This document shows, one piece after another, positions 23,614 to 35,713 of a stretch of DNA of 64,000 bases. This DNA comes from Adiantum capillus-veneris. Its lineage: Eukaryota; Streptophyta; Polypodiopsida; Polypodiales; Pteridaceae. The notes under the pieces are model-generated. The model made no database searches. It was given only the letters and a program-made list of their open reading frames with translations, and had not been told where the DNA came from. Each line of letters begins with the position of its first letter. The first letter of the stretch is position 1. The stretch covers positions 151,628,092 through 151,692,091 of the forward strand of contig CM043943.1 of NCBI GenBank assembly GCA_014529385.2, in the 5' to 3' direction. The position numbers and the translations under genes are program-made.

Positions 23614-24536
23614 TTTGACGAAATTTAGATTATATGCCCTCATAATAGTGTTACAGAGGAGTATGGGGACAAAATCCATATATGAGCCCCTAGGGACATG
23701 TGTATAGTGTACATAGCATTTACATTTCTATTTGAATGATTTTTCTTTTGTTGAGTTGTTTAAAGATTTTCTTTGTTTATTATTAAGAAAAAAAAATCCA
23801 TAATCCACATGAAGAAAATACTGACAAGAGGCCTGAGCACTACAAAGAGAAGAAGGTACAGGGAAATAATGAAACTTCACGAAGTATGTCTTAGCAGCCA
23901 CTACAACAGCTGAAGAACTTGTCACAAAGCAGTGTCAACATGCAACCGACAAGTCATACAAGTCAGAGTCGAGTAGCTAAGCCACAAAATGAGTGAGGTG
24001 TTACCCAAGCACTCACCTTTCATGAACATGTACTTCACATTCAACTGCTCAACTCCAATAAGAGCGTATACCAAAGGCATTTTTTTTCCCATCGGGTTTT
24101 TTCCCTTTGGTCATTCAGGTTTTAGACCCTACTCTAAGGACACCCATCACCATCCTCTTGTACATATTCCTTCTACATCAACAATAAGTAAATGCTACTA
24201 AAATCAATTGACAAATGAATTGGAGCACCAATTTCAGATCATAGCATACTTCTCCTCAATGGCGAGTCGAAGAATGGCCTACAATGACAAAGCTGCAGAC
24301 AACACTAACAACATGATTGCACAGGAACAAAGAAGTCCCCAATGAAGAAGAGCAGACATAAAAGTAATCAGAGGATCTCAAAAGATGAATGGTTATGATG
24401 ATAGATGTCCGCTCTAATGGATCATAGTTCTTCTTGTGGTTCGACAAAGTTACAAGCAGTGCAACAGATGAAGTCAAAACGACAGCAAAGACCACATCGC
24501 CATCGACAATTAGGTCATGTCGGGGACGACATGAAC
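23614..24536. other. Internal remnant of an LTR element, no readable gene
   Basis: The sequence just before the polypurine tract has GTCGGGGACGACATGAACGCGG, typical of the 3' end of plant gypsy-like elements. No domain of gag or pol could be read in the 900 bp upstream. Confidence 0.4.
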
Positions 24537-25160
24537 GCGGAAGGGGGGAGTGTTGAGCGCTGGGTCAACAACACAACATAACTCAAGTTTTGTACCAAAG
24601 TCTTATCTTTTGCGAGTTATGAAATGCTGCGGATTATGGCTATAAACGTCATTTGTAATGAGTATTTATTCTAGTTTCAGAAGCCGGGGTGCAATGGCAC
24701 TTCCAGATTGTAAATACAAAGCCATTTGACCCTTTCAACCCCATTTTTGGTTAAACCTAAGGTAACCTTAGTATATAAGGTACCTAGGTCATTTTGTAAA
24801 AAAGGACTTTTCATAATCAAAACTGAGCGCTGCCGTCTACTGTGTGTGAGAGAGAAAGAGAGTGAGCGTGAGCTTTATCCTCTCGCTATGCCCGGCTCTC
24901 TCAACACATTGGAGATCCGACTGCACCATTGTTGTAGGCTCGAGGAGAGCTACGCGATAAGGCCAAGCATTCCACGCGAGACGAAGCGCACACGCCGATG
25001 CATCTATGAGCTATTTGTGGTCGTAAGTGTATCAAACGATGTCTGTTTTCTACGTGCTAGTAGTCTATAGAATCATGGCGACATAAGCTACGCATAGGTA
25101 CTCATAAACAGTTTCAGGCACTTTCAAAATTCTGTTCTGTCATCCTACGCGTTTTCCACA
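24537..25160 (+). mobile_element. Polypurine tract and 3' (or solo) LTR
   Basis: A purine run GCGGAAGGGGGGAG (24537-24550) directly precedes TGTTGAGCGC at 24551, the standard junction of a polypurine tract and a 3' LTR. Inside the LTR a TATA-like AGTATATAAGG lies near 24769, followed by a purine-rich leader (24845-24870). The right border is uncertain; a ...CCACA end near 25160 is possible. No matching second LTR is in the window. Confidence 0.6.
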
Positions 25161-25458
25161 GATGGGTTTAGAGTGTAGAAGCTTAGGGACAGGTGTATCC
25201 TAGTGAGGGGATGGTGTTCCTTAAGTTTCATACGAATCTGGCATGATTAGGTGAGTTACCTTCCGTATGTGTGTATGTGGCTAGGTGGTGTAGTTGAGAG
25301 CAGTGAGGTCTTTTATTGTGGTTTAGTTGGCCTTCCTAAGTGTTGTATGTGTAGGATGGTCTCAGCTTGACAAGCTAAAGAGATTTCCTCTGTGTGCCTA
25401 TCGTGTCATCTGTGTCCTCGATTGACATTATGTTGATCTAGGTATGTTTGCATGCACT
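25161..25458. other. Spacer between two retroelement fragments
   Basis: No gene seen. It separates the 3' LTR above from the truncated end of the minus-strand gypsy element. Confidence 0.4.
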
Positions 25459-27210
25459 TCATGGGTGTGTGAGTCGCTCCGTCCAACAACTTATCACTCT
25501 GCTTTCAAAGTAGATAGGCTTATAGCTCCTTTCTACCTTTTGCAGTAACACCACCCCAATGGCCATTGTACCTACCGTCATTGCCACATAGAAATCATCC
25601 TCTTGGCTTGAAGGGCACACAGTTGGCAACTGACACAAAATTTCTTTTACCCTGTCAAAAGCTTCTTGAGCATCTTCATCCCATTCAAAGCCATGCACCT
25701 AATGAGCCCTCTTTTGGAGAGGATACACATACTACCACATCATCCAAAACAAAACGACAAGTACTTTAGCTTATGCACAAATGAGGCCAAGTCTTGCGCA
25801 CTAGAGGGAGGCTCCATCAAGACTAGCGCCTTGACCTTTTCTGGATCTACCTCAACTCCATTTTGTGACACCACATGGCCTAGCAACTGCGCTCGAGGTT
25901 GTGCTAGCTTGCACTTCTTAGGGTTTAACTGGCCTCCTTCTTTGTCTAGCCTTTGAAAACATAGCCGGAGCTTTGACAAATGATCTGCCCTTGAGCTATA
26001 ACATCCAATGTCATCCATGAAAACTCTAATGAACGAGCCCAAGTAGGGACCAAACACCCTATTCATCCAATCTTGGAAGGTGGCGTAGGCATTCACTAAA
26101 CCAAATGGCATCCTGCGTGATAGGCGAAGCATCCCCATGGAGAGATAAATGTCGTCTTCAGTTGGTCTTCAAGAGCAATCCCTATTTGAAAGTACCGTGC
26201 AAATCCATCCATAATAGAGTACTTCTCATGACCTCCCACTTGATTTAAGATTTCATCTTGGAATTGCAGCGGGTAGTGGTTTCTCTTGGTCGCCGCATTC
26301 AATGGCTTGTAATCGATGCACACCCGCCGTTTTCCATTCTTTTTAGGGGTGATAACCATTGGAGAAACCCACTCCGACTCTTTCAAGGGGTATAGGATAC
26401 CTGCATCTAACAATTGGTTAATCTCCTGCCAAAGAGCCTCCTTCTGAATCTCCCCTAACCTCCTTAGTTTGTGCGCCTTTGGGTTACACCCTTCTTTAAG
26501 AACTATTTTGTGCTCTGCACCCTTTGCTCCTCGTAGATCCTCGTACTTCATCGCAAATAAATTCGGAAAAGAGGCACACAACTCAATATAGCCTCGTCTC
26601 TCTTACTTGGTCAAATCTTTGCTTAGCATAGCAGTTACCTCCTCTGCACCTATGCCATGAACATGTGGTTGCACCTCTCCTTTTACATGGGAACCTTCCA
26701 GAGTGACCCCAAACAAGTCTGCATCTATCTTTAGCATATCACCCTCGCTTTCCTCTTCCTCGGTATCTATGTAGCCGTCGTCATAGACTATCTCAGTTGC
26801 GTATTCATAGCTTGTTGTATCATCTTCATCTTTCTTTACCCCATCATGAAAATGGCTCTCTTTAGTCTTTAAATCAAGAACCACTTGTTTCCCTCTCTCT
26901 TTGTCAGGTAGGGTAAACACCCTGCTTCCCCAATCTTGCTTAGCCCCTATTGCAAGTAGCCATGGCCTACCCAAGATGATTGGATAAGCATTATCACCTG
27001 CTTTCATCAAAAATAAATCGATAAGGCACTCAATGCCCATCACTTTCACTCTTACATCTTGAGCCACACCCAAGCAGCTGGCCTTTGTATGGTTAGCCAT
27101 CCTCATACGTACATTTGATTTAGCTATTGCTTTGACATATGTTTCCTTCATAGCAGCCTTCTTCAAGACGCAAGCATGTGCTCCACCATCTATATAGACC
27201 TAAACCTGCA
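25459..27210 (-). pseudogene. Ty3/gypsy pol: protease, reverse transcriptase, partial RNase H
   Basis: The polymerase copies element RNA into DNA. The minus strand shows, in order: a protease active-site block YIDGGAHACVL near 27185 (DGGA where DSGA or DTGA is usual) with its partner IILGRPWL near 26975; the RT blocks ILYPLKESEWVSPMVITPKKNG and RVCIDYKPLNAATKR (about 26410-26290); and, after a frameshift near 26115, RMPFGLVNAYATFQDWMN, the catalytic FMDDI (about 26020) and LGHVVSQNGVEVDPEK. An RNase H start (FYVAMTVGTMAIGVVLLQ, about 25590) lies in another frame. Several stops and at least two frameshifts show it is dead. The DGGA motif suggests the protease had lost, or never had, the canonical residue. 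Confidence 0.85.
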
Positions 27211-27679
27211 TCCTTTTTCCAATGACCACATCCACTAGAGGAAGGACATCAGTCGGGCTACCCACTCTCAATGCCTTGTTTTGTATTGCATGCACATTTT
27301 GCTTAGCCTTTGGTAGCCTCGTGCTGACACTAGTAGACCACTATATTCATAGCCTGGGATTCAAATCCAACAACTAACCAAAATTAATGTTAGCCTTTTT
27401 ATTTTGAACATCCCTTACCAGGTTGTATTCTGGGTAGATGCGCCCTAGCTGAAAGTCTACTTGCCTGATTTTGCGACGACTCTTCTTCTTGCTAGTTTTC
27501 GACTGCTCCTTGCCTTTGTACACTTTCTCTATACCTTGACAGGCCCTTGTCTCTCACTCGATTTCTGTCTCCCTTTCCATCCTTGCTCTTTTGTTGGCCA
27601 AAACTTCAACATCTTGCTTATCCACTCAGATGATATTCACCCTAGGGACTTCACCACCATTCGGAGGAGCTGGCTGCAC
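27211..27679 (-). other. Decayed gag-pol spacer of the gypsy element
   Basis: No continuous frame is left between gag and the protease; the stretch is collinear with the element. Confidence 0.5.
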
Positions 27680-28568
27680 TTAATTCTCAACTACATGCTC
27701 CCTCGGGCCATTGAGTTGTGCTTGGCTTCTACCTCTGCCAAACAACGGATAAATACCGCCTCTTTCTCTTAGCAGATGAGGGAAATCCGACGCATAGTGT
27801 CCTTCATCACCGCAATTGTAACACCGGCCGGGTAGTGGCCTTCCCTTGCCCCTTGCTCCTCTTGGTTGACATCTATCCAACCCGCTTAGCCGCAATTCTT
27901 GCATTTGGTCAGAAAAATCTTGCACGGTTCGCACCCAATTTTGTGGCACAATAGCTACACCTCGGTTTTCCTGGTTCTCATCATGAACCACATCTCTCAG
28001 ACCCTGAGGTTGCACCACTGCTTCATAACCCGATACGCCTTGTTCGATCTTCTTTTTTATTTTCTTGCTTTTTGCCTTTGCGATGGCCACTGCACCATTG
28101 TAGTTTTATGGGCTCTCAAAATCCACTTTCTCCCTCATTTTAGGATGCAGGCATGCCATTAATTTATCGAGCTTGAAGTAGTCGCCATTGGCCAATTGCA
28201 TGGCACCCGCTTACTCTGCCCAGAACACTTCAAAACAATCCAAAAACAAACTGAACTCTTCACTTACATCCTGTTTGAGTGCCTTCAGTTTGGCATCTAT
28301 CTCGACTGGGGACGCCTCTTTGCGAAAATCGTGTAGGAAACACGCCCCGCAGATCCGGCCAAGCATGCCTCAGCTCACCTTCCGAATCTTCGTACCATAC
28401 CTTTGCCTTCCCATGCATCACCAAAGGAAATATCTGCATCTTGCTGTTCTCGTTCGGCATACGCAACGACAACACATACAGCTCAAAGTCTGCAACCCAC
28501 TCACCAGGATTTTCTTCACCTGTAAAAATTGGCCCATAGCTTCGAGATGCCATGTCGACCAACACCAA
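27680..28568 (-). pseudogene. Ty3/gypsy gag with altered zinc knuckle
   Basis: From an ATG near 28551 the minus strand encodes a gag block (YGPIFTGEENPGEWVADFELY, then MHGKAKVWYEDSEGE). After frame disruption near 28260-28090, a C-terminal part holds the RNA-binding knuckle CYNCGDEGHYASDF (about 27810). The last ligand of the CCHC knuckle is replaced by phenylalanine, which should weaken zinc binding. The gag lies directly after the primer site and the 5' LTR, as expected. Broken by frameshifts, so it is a relic. Confidence 0.8.
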
Positions 28569-28606
28569 AAATTGCTTCTCTTCACTTAACTGGGAGCAAT
28601 CAGTGT

Positions 28607-28626
28607 GTTCCTCCGTGGGGGCACCA
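28607..28626 (-). other. Primer-binding-site candidate of the gypsy element
   Basis: The minus strand reads TGGTGCCCCCACGGAGGAAC five bases after the LTR border, resembling the TGGCGCC-type primer sites of plant gypsy elements with one change. Confidence 0.55.
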
Positions 28627-28631
28627 GAAGA

Positions 28632-28854
28632 TGGACAGGAGGAATGGGGAATACGCCCAACACACGAAAAAAGGCCTCCCTATAGCTCAAGGTACTCGCA
28701 GCACCCTTATCCTCTCAAACACACCTTCAAAACATGCACGGCTTGCTAGCAGAGCTCCACCTGCACCTCACCTAATAACACGCACGGTTGGCAGTACCAC
28801 AACCGAACACACCTATGCCACAATGTTCAATCCTTGCCCTTCAACAAAGACAAC

Positions 28855-28919
<65 letters not shown>

Positions 28920-30289
28920 CAAACCCACACACCGATGGCTAGAGCACTTGTACGCGACACCGCGAATTGCACAAGAGCATGAGACGAGAGCAAAGAGGAA
29001 GGGGAAATCGACACCAAGAAGCGCGCAATGTTCCTTCACTTTACTCAAGATGATCTAGTACAACCGGCTCCGTCGGAGACAACCTCAACGAGCACCCCAA
29101 AAAAAACTAGAGACGACAATCTTCATTGACGCCGTCCTGATGGTAGAGATTCTTCCTTTGCTTCCTTGCCACCAGGCAAGGAAGGCACAGGCGAGAGCTT
29201 TTCTCCTCAAACTTTCTTCCCTCCTTGATGAGTCGAAAAACCCTTCCGCCTTCCCAAGAAAAAAAAACCCCCTTCTTCGTAAAAGAAACCCCAGTCCCTC
29301 CTTTTGTTTTTTCCCTCTTGGTCCTTTTTTCCCCATGGGGCAACGACGGTGCCGTCGTTGCTCCCTTCTCTCTTTGGCTAAAAAATTTGCCCTCTTTTTT
29401 TTTTTAACTTGAGCCAAACCCTTCAACTTTCTTTTTCCCAAAAAGGGTTTCACCCAAGCTGGGTTAGATATCTTTGTGAACCCACTTAAGCTTTTTCTAT
29501 TTCCCTTTACTTTTTAACTTTGGAGCTCCACCCCCTTATTTTTAGCCTTTACAAATAATAACCAAGGGGTTTTTTAAACCCTCGTTCCCCACATTACCAG
29601 TGTCTTGTGCATTGATTCTCGAGTTGTAAAAAGATACTGAAGGTCGCCGACCTGGAGTCCAAACTTGCCATCCTATGCCAGACTTAAACCTTGCCAAGAT
29701 CGCAAATTGGGGTGGCCAAAATCAAGAAAATCACCAAGTGCTGCCTTGTCGAAAATCGTCATCAAATTCCCACCTAGCGAAACTCGATCACCGCAACTCC
29801 GATTGATGAGCCGTTAATTTTTGGTAAACTTCACGTAACATGATCTACCCTTTAGAACCTAGTCAAAGCTCAAAACCCATCGGATGTCGTGTCTTTTGAT
29901 GCTGCCAAGTGGGCACACACTCGACCCCCGGCTAATTTTCATCTGGCCATAACTTGCCCATTTGAGCTCCAAAGGCCAATCTGAAAAGACCAACATGCTC
30001 CACGGTTCTGGCTTTACGCGTGTTTCCAGTGATTCCAATTTTCACCACCTATTTGTACCTGACCTTCTCGTCGGAGATCTGCAAAGCATTCCATCTTCAA
30101 ACAATCATAACTTTCACACCGGGACTCCGTTTGACGAGCCGTCTGGACGGGCCCATAAAGCATCGCAAAAACCACATTTTAGAATACTGACTCAGTATTT
30201 TGGGCACCTTTACCTGTTATTCCACCTGGACCATTATGGGGCGTTTTTTGCCTTAAAACCGCATTAGACATACACTTCTGCCCCGACAT
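28632..30289 (-). mobile_element. 5' LTR of the gypsy element (LTR copy 2)
   Basis: This copy is contiguous, while copy 1 is split by 3.6 kb. The inner border TGGACAGGAGG is next to the primer site. The outer border is tentative (a ...GACA end near 30289), since homology to copy 1 stops near 30011. A (CT)n run at 28856-28908 passes into GT units. Confidence 0.7.
28856..28919. repeat. (CT)n(GT)n microsatellite in LTR copy 2
   Basis: About 26 CT units followed by six GT units. Confidence 0.97.
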
Positions 30290-31384
30290 GCTCTCCCAAG
30301 GCCTTCGTTCCTGCTTTAGCCCTTTGCCATGCGCATGCTAGCACCCATAGCTCGCCATAGATCACTTCGCTTTATAGACCAACTTTGGTTGCACCAACGT
30401 CTCAAAAATTAATTTAAGTACATGGCTTCATGCCATACACATGAAGCAACACACCTATAGAACCAAACAAAACAACATGTTCATTAATTTACCCAATCAA
30501 CGTAGTTCAAAGCAATTTATGCTTTAGTACATTACGACATTCAATCAAATGAGCACACAAAACTAGGAGTTCAATTATTTCTAGTAGCCAAGATTGAACG
30601 CATCTATATAGAACAATGTGCATCAGAAGCTCGAGCCATCTTTGTATCAATGCATTTAATCAATTTAGGTGGATCTTGAGCCGCGTCACCTCTCGTTCTA
30701 GAGCTCAAACCTGATCTTTGAGTGCATCAATTTGGATCTAGAATTCCCTATTGGTCGTGTGTGAGCCCTACATTGATTCAAACTATTGTTGCTCCATGGG
30801 CACCAACATGATGGACCTATTCTCCTCAATCCAATTCATTCCGCCATTGAAGAGCTCTACATATGAACGCACCTCATTGCAAAGGTCTAAAATTTGTTGG
30901 CCATTGGCTTGCTGTGTCACATCTAGGAGTGCTTCTAAGTGTCTTTCAAAGTCCACCTGCCTAGACTCCGTATGGACAAAGAAGTCCTACAATGTAGCCA
31001 GGACTTGGTCATTTCCATCATGTACCATAGGATGAGTAGAAGAGGATCCCATGCATTGAGCCCTTCTCTTTGTTGCTTGAACATTGGCAACCCTTGGAGG
31101 AGTGGATTGAATACCATCAGACTTGCTCTCAATGATGGCATTGTTATTAGTGTTTTTCATAGCTGTACCATTAAAAATTACATCACAATTCATATAAATA
31201 AGAACTCTATGTTAATTATCATAAAGAAAGCAATCCCTTGTGCAGTATATACTACAAACTTAACATATTATCATACAAAAGAAAACATTATCTACACAAA
31301 GCATGAGCTGTGTAAGTTTTAAAAAAAGACACAGAAAATAGATTTTATCTCACACGTCTTAGCAACATGCATTATTTTCTCCCT

Positions 31385-31446
<62 letters not shown>

Positions 31447-32639
31447 GGAACCTACCCTCGCGCAAATGTGAGGGTCAAGGCGTAGAATTGACGTGTTTAA
31501 AAAACAATCTCTAAGATATGAACATAATATTTTGAGTCCCTCAAACTCAAATCGCAAGTCAAAAACTCTATTGCATAAAATTAGAAAAGTCATAATAAAC
31601 ATCAAGACATTCAAAATTGTATCCAGACATCCAAAGAACAACTTAAAATGGACTATGAGCATGGAAGAGTTGTTGATATGTCTGTCATAAAAACGTATAC
31701 AATCAAGAATACTATTGTGCCAAAAAATATCTAAGGGAAAAAATCAATGTAGCTCGCTTCATCATGCAATTGACAGTTGGCTTGGAGCTTATCCATTCCT
31801 AAATTAAGGACCGTTTTTCCATCCCAAGGTTGATTATCTTCTAAATTAACAAAAAAAAGTAGTGAAAAAGGGAGACTTTTCTTGAAATAATGCAATCAAA
31901 GCACCAAACCTAACACTTACATGTACGAATTATTGCAGCTACGTATGGAACTGCCAAATACGCAAGTTGTTTAGGCAAGTAGATCTAGTAGATCAGCTCA
32001 GAGAACCTTGAACTTTGGAGGTGATCCCAATAATTGGGAATGGAGTATCCTTTATATCTAACAAACCACTGAATATCATCTTCTTCTTGGGAAGACACAC
32101 AGTCCTTGCTAACTGAGTAAACACTGTATTCAATGTGTAATGAGTATGCCAAAATACGCAACGCAAAAATATCGATAGATGGCAACTTCCTAAGGTCCAT
32201 AACACAAAATAAAATTATAAATGCCATGAATATTACTTTATACCAAGTCAATTCTTGATTTCATAAATACACACACACACACACCTAGTCTTGTAGTGTT
32301 TGCGGATGGTTCTAAAAATTTTCTCGTGTGACAAAGGTGCGCACCAAAAACGTGGCTCTACTTAAAATAATGGGAAAAAAATCAAGGTCTCAAAAGGAAC
32401 ACAATAAGCATCCACATAAAGATGTAATGGTATGGAACATACGAGGATGCGGATGATCTTCTATGTTTAATACGAAAGATACCTTAGAGATGTTAGAAAT
32501 TTGATCAATGACCTATATAGCCAAATAAAAACCAAAAAATAGACAATGAGAGGAAGGAATGACATAGTTTAGTATATGTTATGAAGAGAGGTAGAAGAAC
32601 GTATTCATTTTATATTTTATGCGTTAAAATGTACACAAA
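30290..32639. other. Mostly non-coding, weak minus-strand coding fragments
   Basis: A minus-strand frame at about 31193-30780, with one stop, would encode a hydrophilic, helix-prone segment (DFERHLEALLDVTQQANGQQ). Another at 32251-31985 is a plain 88-codon frame with no motif. They might be exons of one unrecognised gene, but no splice structure is convincing. A (CT)n run lies at 31388-31442 and a short CA run at about 32268-32284. Confidence 0.35.
31388..31442. repeat. (CT)n microsatellite
   Basis: About 27 CT units. Confidence 0.97.
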
Positions 32640-35600
32640 AAAGAAGACAATGAAGGAATGGAACCTTCATATGGCATTGTTCAATATCTCATGGTACACA
32701 ATGTTTGTTGTTAGTGTAGTTGTTTTGTTTACATCAACATCACATAGTAGAATCTTTACCCTAGCAGTTGACGTGCATGGAAAATTCAACATACAATTGT
32801 CCATGAGTGAAGACCGGTGTCACCAAGTATAGGCCCAACACGGCAATGCTTTGGCCTTTGACTTGTTTATGGTCATGCAAAAATCAAATCTAACTAGAAA
32901 TTGTCTCCGCCTAAGAAAAAATGGCAACTCAGTGCCAGAATGTACAAATCATATTTGAGGGATGAAAACCATGGTCCCAACCTGTGTACCTATAATAACT
33001 TCTGCCTCCAAAACTCTTGGATGAAATGCTTTGCAACCAAGCGTTTCGCACTGCACAAACCTTGACTTGGATCAAGGTTTTGCAATAGAATTATTGAGGT
33101 GTTCATCTTCAAATCCAAGCAATGTGCTGGAAATCCACCACCCAAGTTCAAACCATTTAAAAACTCTACAAAGTATAAGAATGAATCTTGCATCAAGTTT
33201 TCCACCATGGAGTCAGAACTAAAGTATTACAAAACACCACCTTTCATTGCATAGAGGGCCTTAGCATTGAGAATATCAACTTTTGAGTTTTTTGGGAGCA
33301 AGGATGGCCCGCTCTTTGAAGTATTCTGCATGGTCCACATCTTTATCCATTTCAGAATAGATGCAATCTATCAATTCATTCAATGAAGATGAAGAAAGAA
33401 CCATGTGGTGGGGGATCGCCATCTTCTGCTAATCCCCACTTGTCAAACTCCCATTTCCTACATCCATAAGCCATTCTCTATAAGCAAAATTTGCAACATC
33501 GCCATCTTCCACACGCATGTTATGTGTCAATTTAAGGATATTCACATCATTCCTTAAGTGTGATTAACAAAGTATAGCATCAACAACGTCAACACATGCT
33601 CCCTTGAACGCCACGGGCAAGATTTGTCTAAAATCTCAGCCAAGAAGCAACGCTTTTCCACCAAATGGATTTCTTGAGCACATGATATCTTTCAAATTCC
33701 TATCCAAATCCTCAAAGGCATATCGATGCGTTATAGGAGCTTCATCCCACACAATCAACGTGCATAGTCTAAGAAATTCAGCAAGTTGACCATGAACAAG
33801 GATATTGCATGTGCTGCAGCTATCGATCTCCAAGGGTATCTTGAACCTGGAATGTGCAGTGTACCCATTTTGTATAGCAGCAATGTTTAAATCCTAGAAG
33901 ATGTTGTGGCCAATGCAACTTCCCCTTCTCCATGCATGTGTGACAATAAACAATTAAGCAAATAAGTTTTCCCAGTTCCTGTAGGCCCATCCAAAAAAAA
34001 GCCCCCTTATCAACAGCCAATGCATGCAAAACTGTCTCAAAAGCAACCCCCTTGATCTTCATTCAGAGTCTGCTCCATTGCATGTGACGTGGATAAATCT
34101 TGTGTTCTATCAAGACATTGCTCTTGGAAAAGCAATGTATTTTCATCATGTGTCACAAAGTGCTCATTAGTCAATGTCATGGATCATTGGAAATCAATTT
34201 TTATCTGGCAACTCTGCACAAACCATCTTGTCATAGTCAAATGTTGATTGAGGCTTACATCGAGAATCGAGAATCAATAATGTATGAGAATGTGGCAATC
34301 CTCTCTTTTGGAACTCCACTACAGACATGTAAGCCACCACTTTCCCAAAAATATCTTTCTTTAAGATGTACTTCATCATGCTTGTGTTTCAGGAAAAAAA
34401 CCCTTCTTGTTATGTCTGGTCGATCAGAGAAAACTGCACTGGAAACAATGCCTCATTTATTTCTAGCCATTTAGGGTTACATGTGAATGTGATGAATAGA
34501 TCTGGATTTCCCTTTGCACCGACAATTGCCATTGCATCTTGATATAATTGGTATATGTACGAGGGCCACCTGTAAAAGAAGAGGGCAAGACAATTCTTCG
34601 ACCCGTAGACCGCCGTTAAAGGACAACATCAGTCTCAGACAAATGCACCATGTCAACCAACTCTGCATACAATTATGCCCTCAATATCTTTTGATTTGCA
34701 CAAATCCATTCAAAACGACACTCCTCAATGGCACAACATGCATAACCATAAATTGGTGAAGTAAATGGTCCCCGCAAAGCAAGCATGTCTCTGTATTAGC
34801 ATGAACCTGCAGTCAATATGTATAGTACTCTCTTTGAATGACACATTGTCTACCACCAACCAATGCATCCAAAGGGCCATGCACATTTGCATAAGGAGGC
34901 TTGACATGCCATCCATCTTCCCTGTGGAAACAAAAAAACATACAATAGTGGCATGTATGACCTATGTAAATTTGAAATCCTCTGCAACCTTCCATCTTGC
35001 AAATGTACCACAATGTCTCGATGGACTCTTTTTTGTACATCCCCTTGACCTGGCATAATTGTAGCAGCTTCATTGCCAACAGGTATCAAGTACTGCCTGG
35101 AAGTATTTCTATTCTCACAAATTGTCATTTTGATCTCCACACCAGGGCTGTCACCATGCAACATTCTACCAACATTGTAGAATGCATTTTCATTTGGATT
35201 ACATGATCACATCATCATTTACAATGCTTCAAGAGTAGAAAAATCCAAGCCACCCAAGGCACTCATACGATTTTGAACCTCATGATCAATATCATATACA
35301 TACATCTGTGCAAATTTGGGTACCCCTGCTTCATGTGGTAGCAAGGAACCAATTCGATGGTACACAACACCATGTCCCCAAAAGCAATATGCACCAGACC
35401 TACCCATCAATGTTTCATGCATGCTAGCTCCAAGAGTTGCAAATTCCATCACACTGTTGTAACTCCTGATGTTTTTTCTAAAAGACCTACTCAAAGCATC
35501 ACTTTCATTGAGTAACCTCTCCAATACACATGGTGGTCGCGCAAGAGAAAAGAGGGATACTTTTCCACCTTTGCAACAATATCTTCTTGCAAATGGTGTA

Positions 35601-35713
35601 TGCTCATTCTTCATTTCACATGGCCAAAGACATGCACCACAAAACTTGCAGGAGGAGGTCATCGTTCCTGTATAATTTGTAAGTAATGGTACATGATGTG
35701 TTAGTGGCAACAT
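32640..35713 (-). pseudogene. Helitron Rep/helicase (RepHel) relic
   Basis: Helitron RepHel proteins combine an HUH nicking domain with a PIF1-type helicase for rolling-circle-like transposition. On the minus strand: CKFCGACLW and CCKGGKVSLFSL with IRSYNSVMEFATLGA and GSLLPHEAGVPKFAQMYVYD (35680-35220, N-terminal zinc region); RDIVVHLQ and LQRISNLHRSYMPL (about 35040); GRRIVLPSSFTGGPRTY then YQDAMAIVGAKGNPDLFITFT (34620-34480); the HUH motif GLPHSHTLL (about 34295-34270); Walker A GPTGTGKT (about 33993-33966); WDEAP (about 33750); GGKALLLG; LQNLDPSQGLC (about 33085); and a C-terminal MTINKS-type block (about 32880-32640). Order and content match the family. Many frameshifts and stops make it non-functional. 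Helitron ends for this copy were not identified. Confidence 0.88.

Larger units (their letters stand above)
25459..30289 (-). mobile_element. Truncated Ty3/gypsy retrotransposon with 5' LTR
   Basis: On the minus strand the order is 5' LTR (about 30289-28632), primer site, gag, protease, reverse transcriptase, start of RNase H. The sequence then ends near 25459, so the rest of RNase H, integrase and the 3' LTR are missing. Frameshifts and stops occur throughout. The LTR is a second copy of the repeat at 4400-9337. Confidence 0.8.

Noticed and set aside
24726-25070. Plus-strand ORF of 114 codons in the 3' LTR
   Set aside because: It overlaps the TATA box and leader of an LTR and has no recognisable domain.
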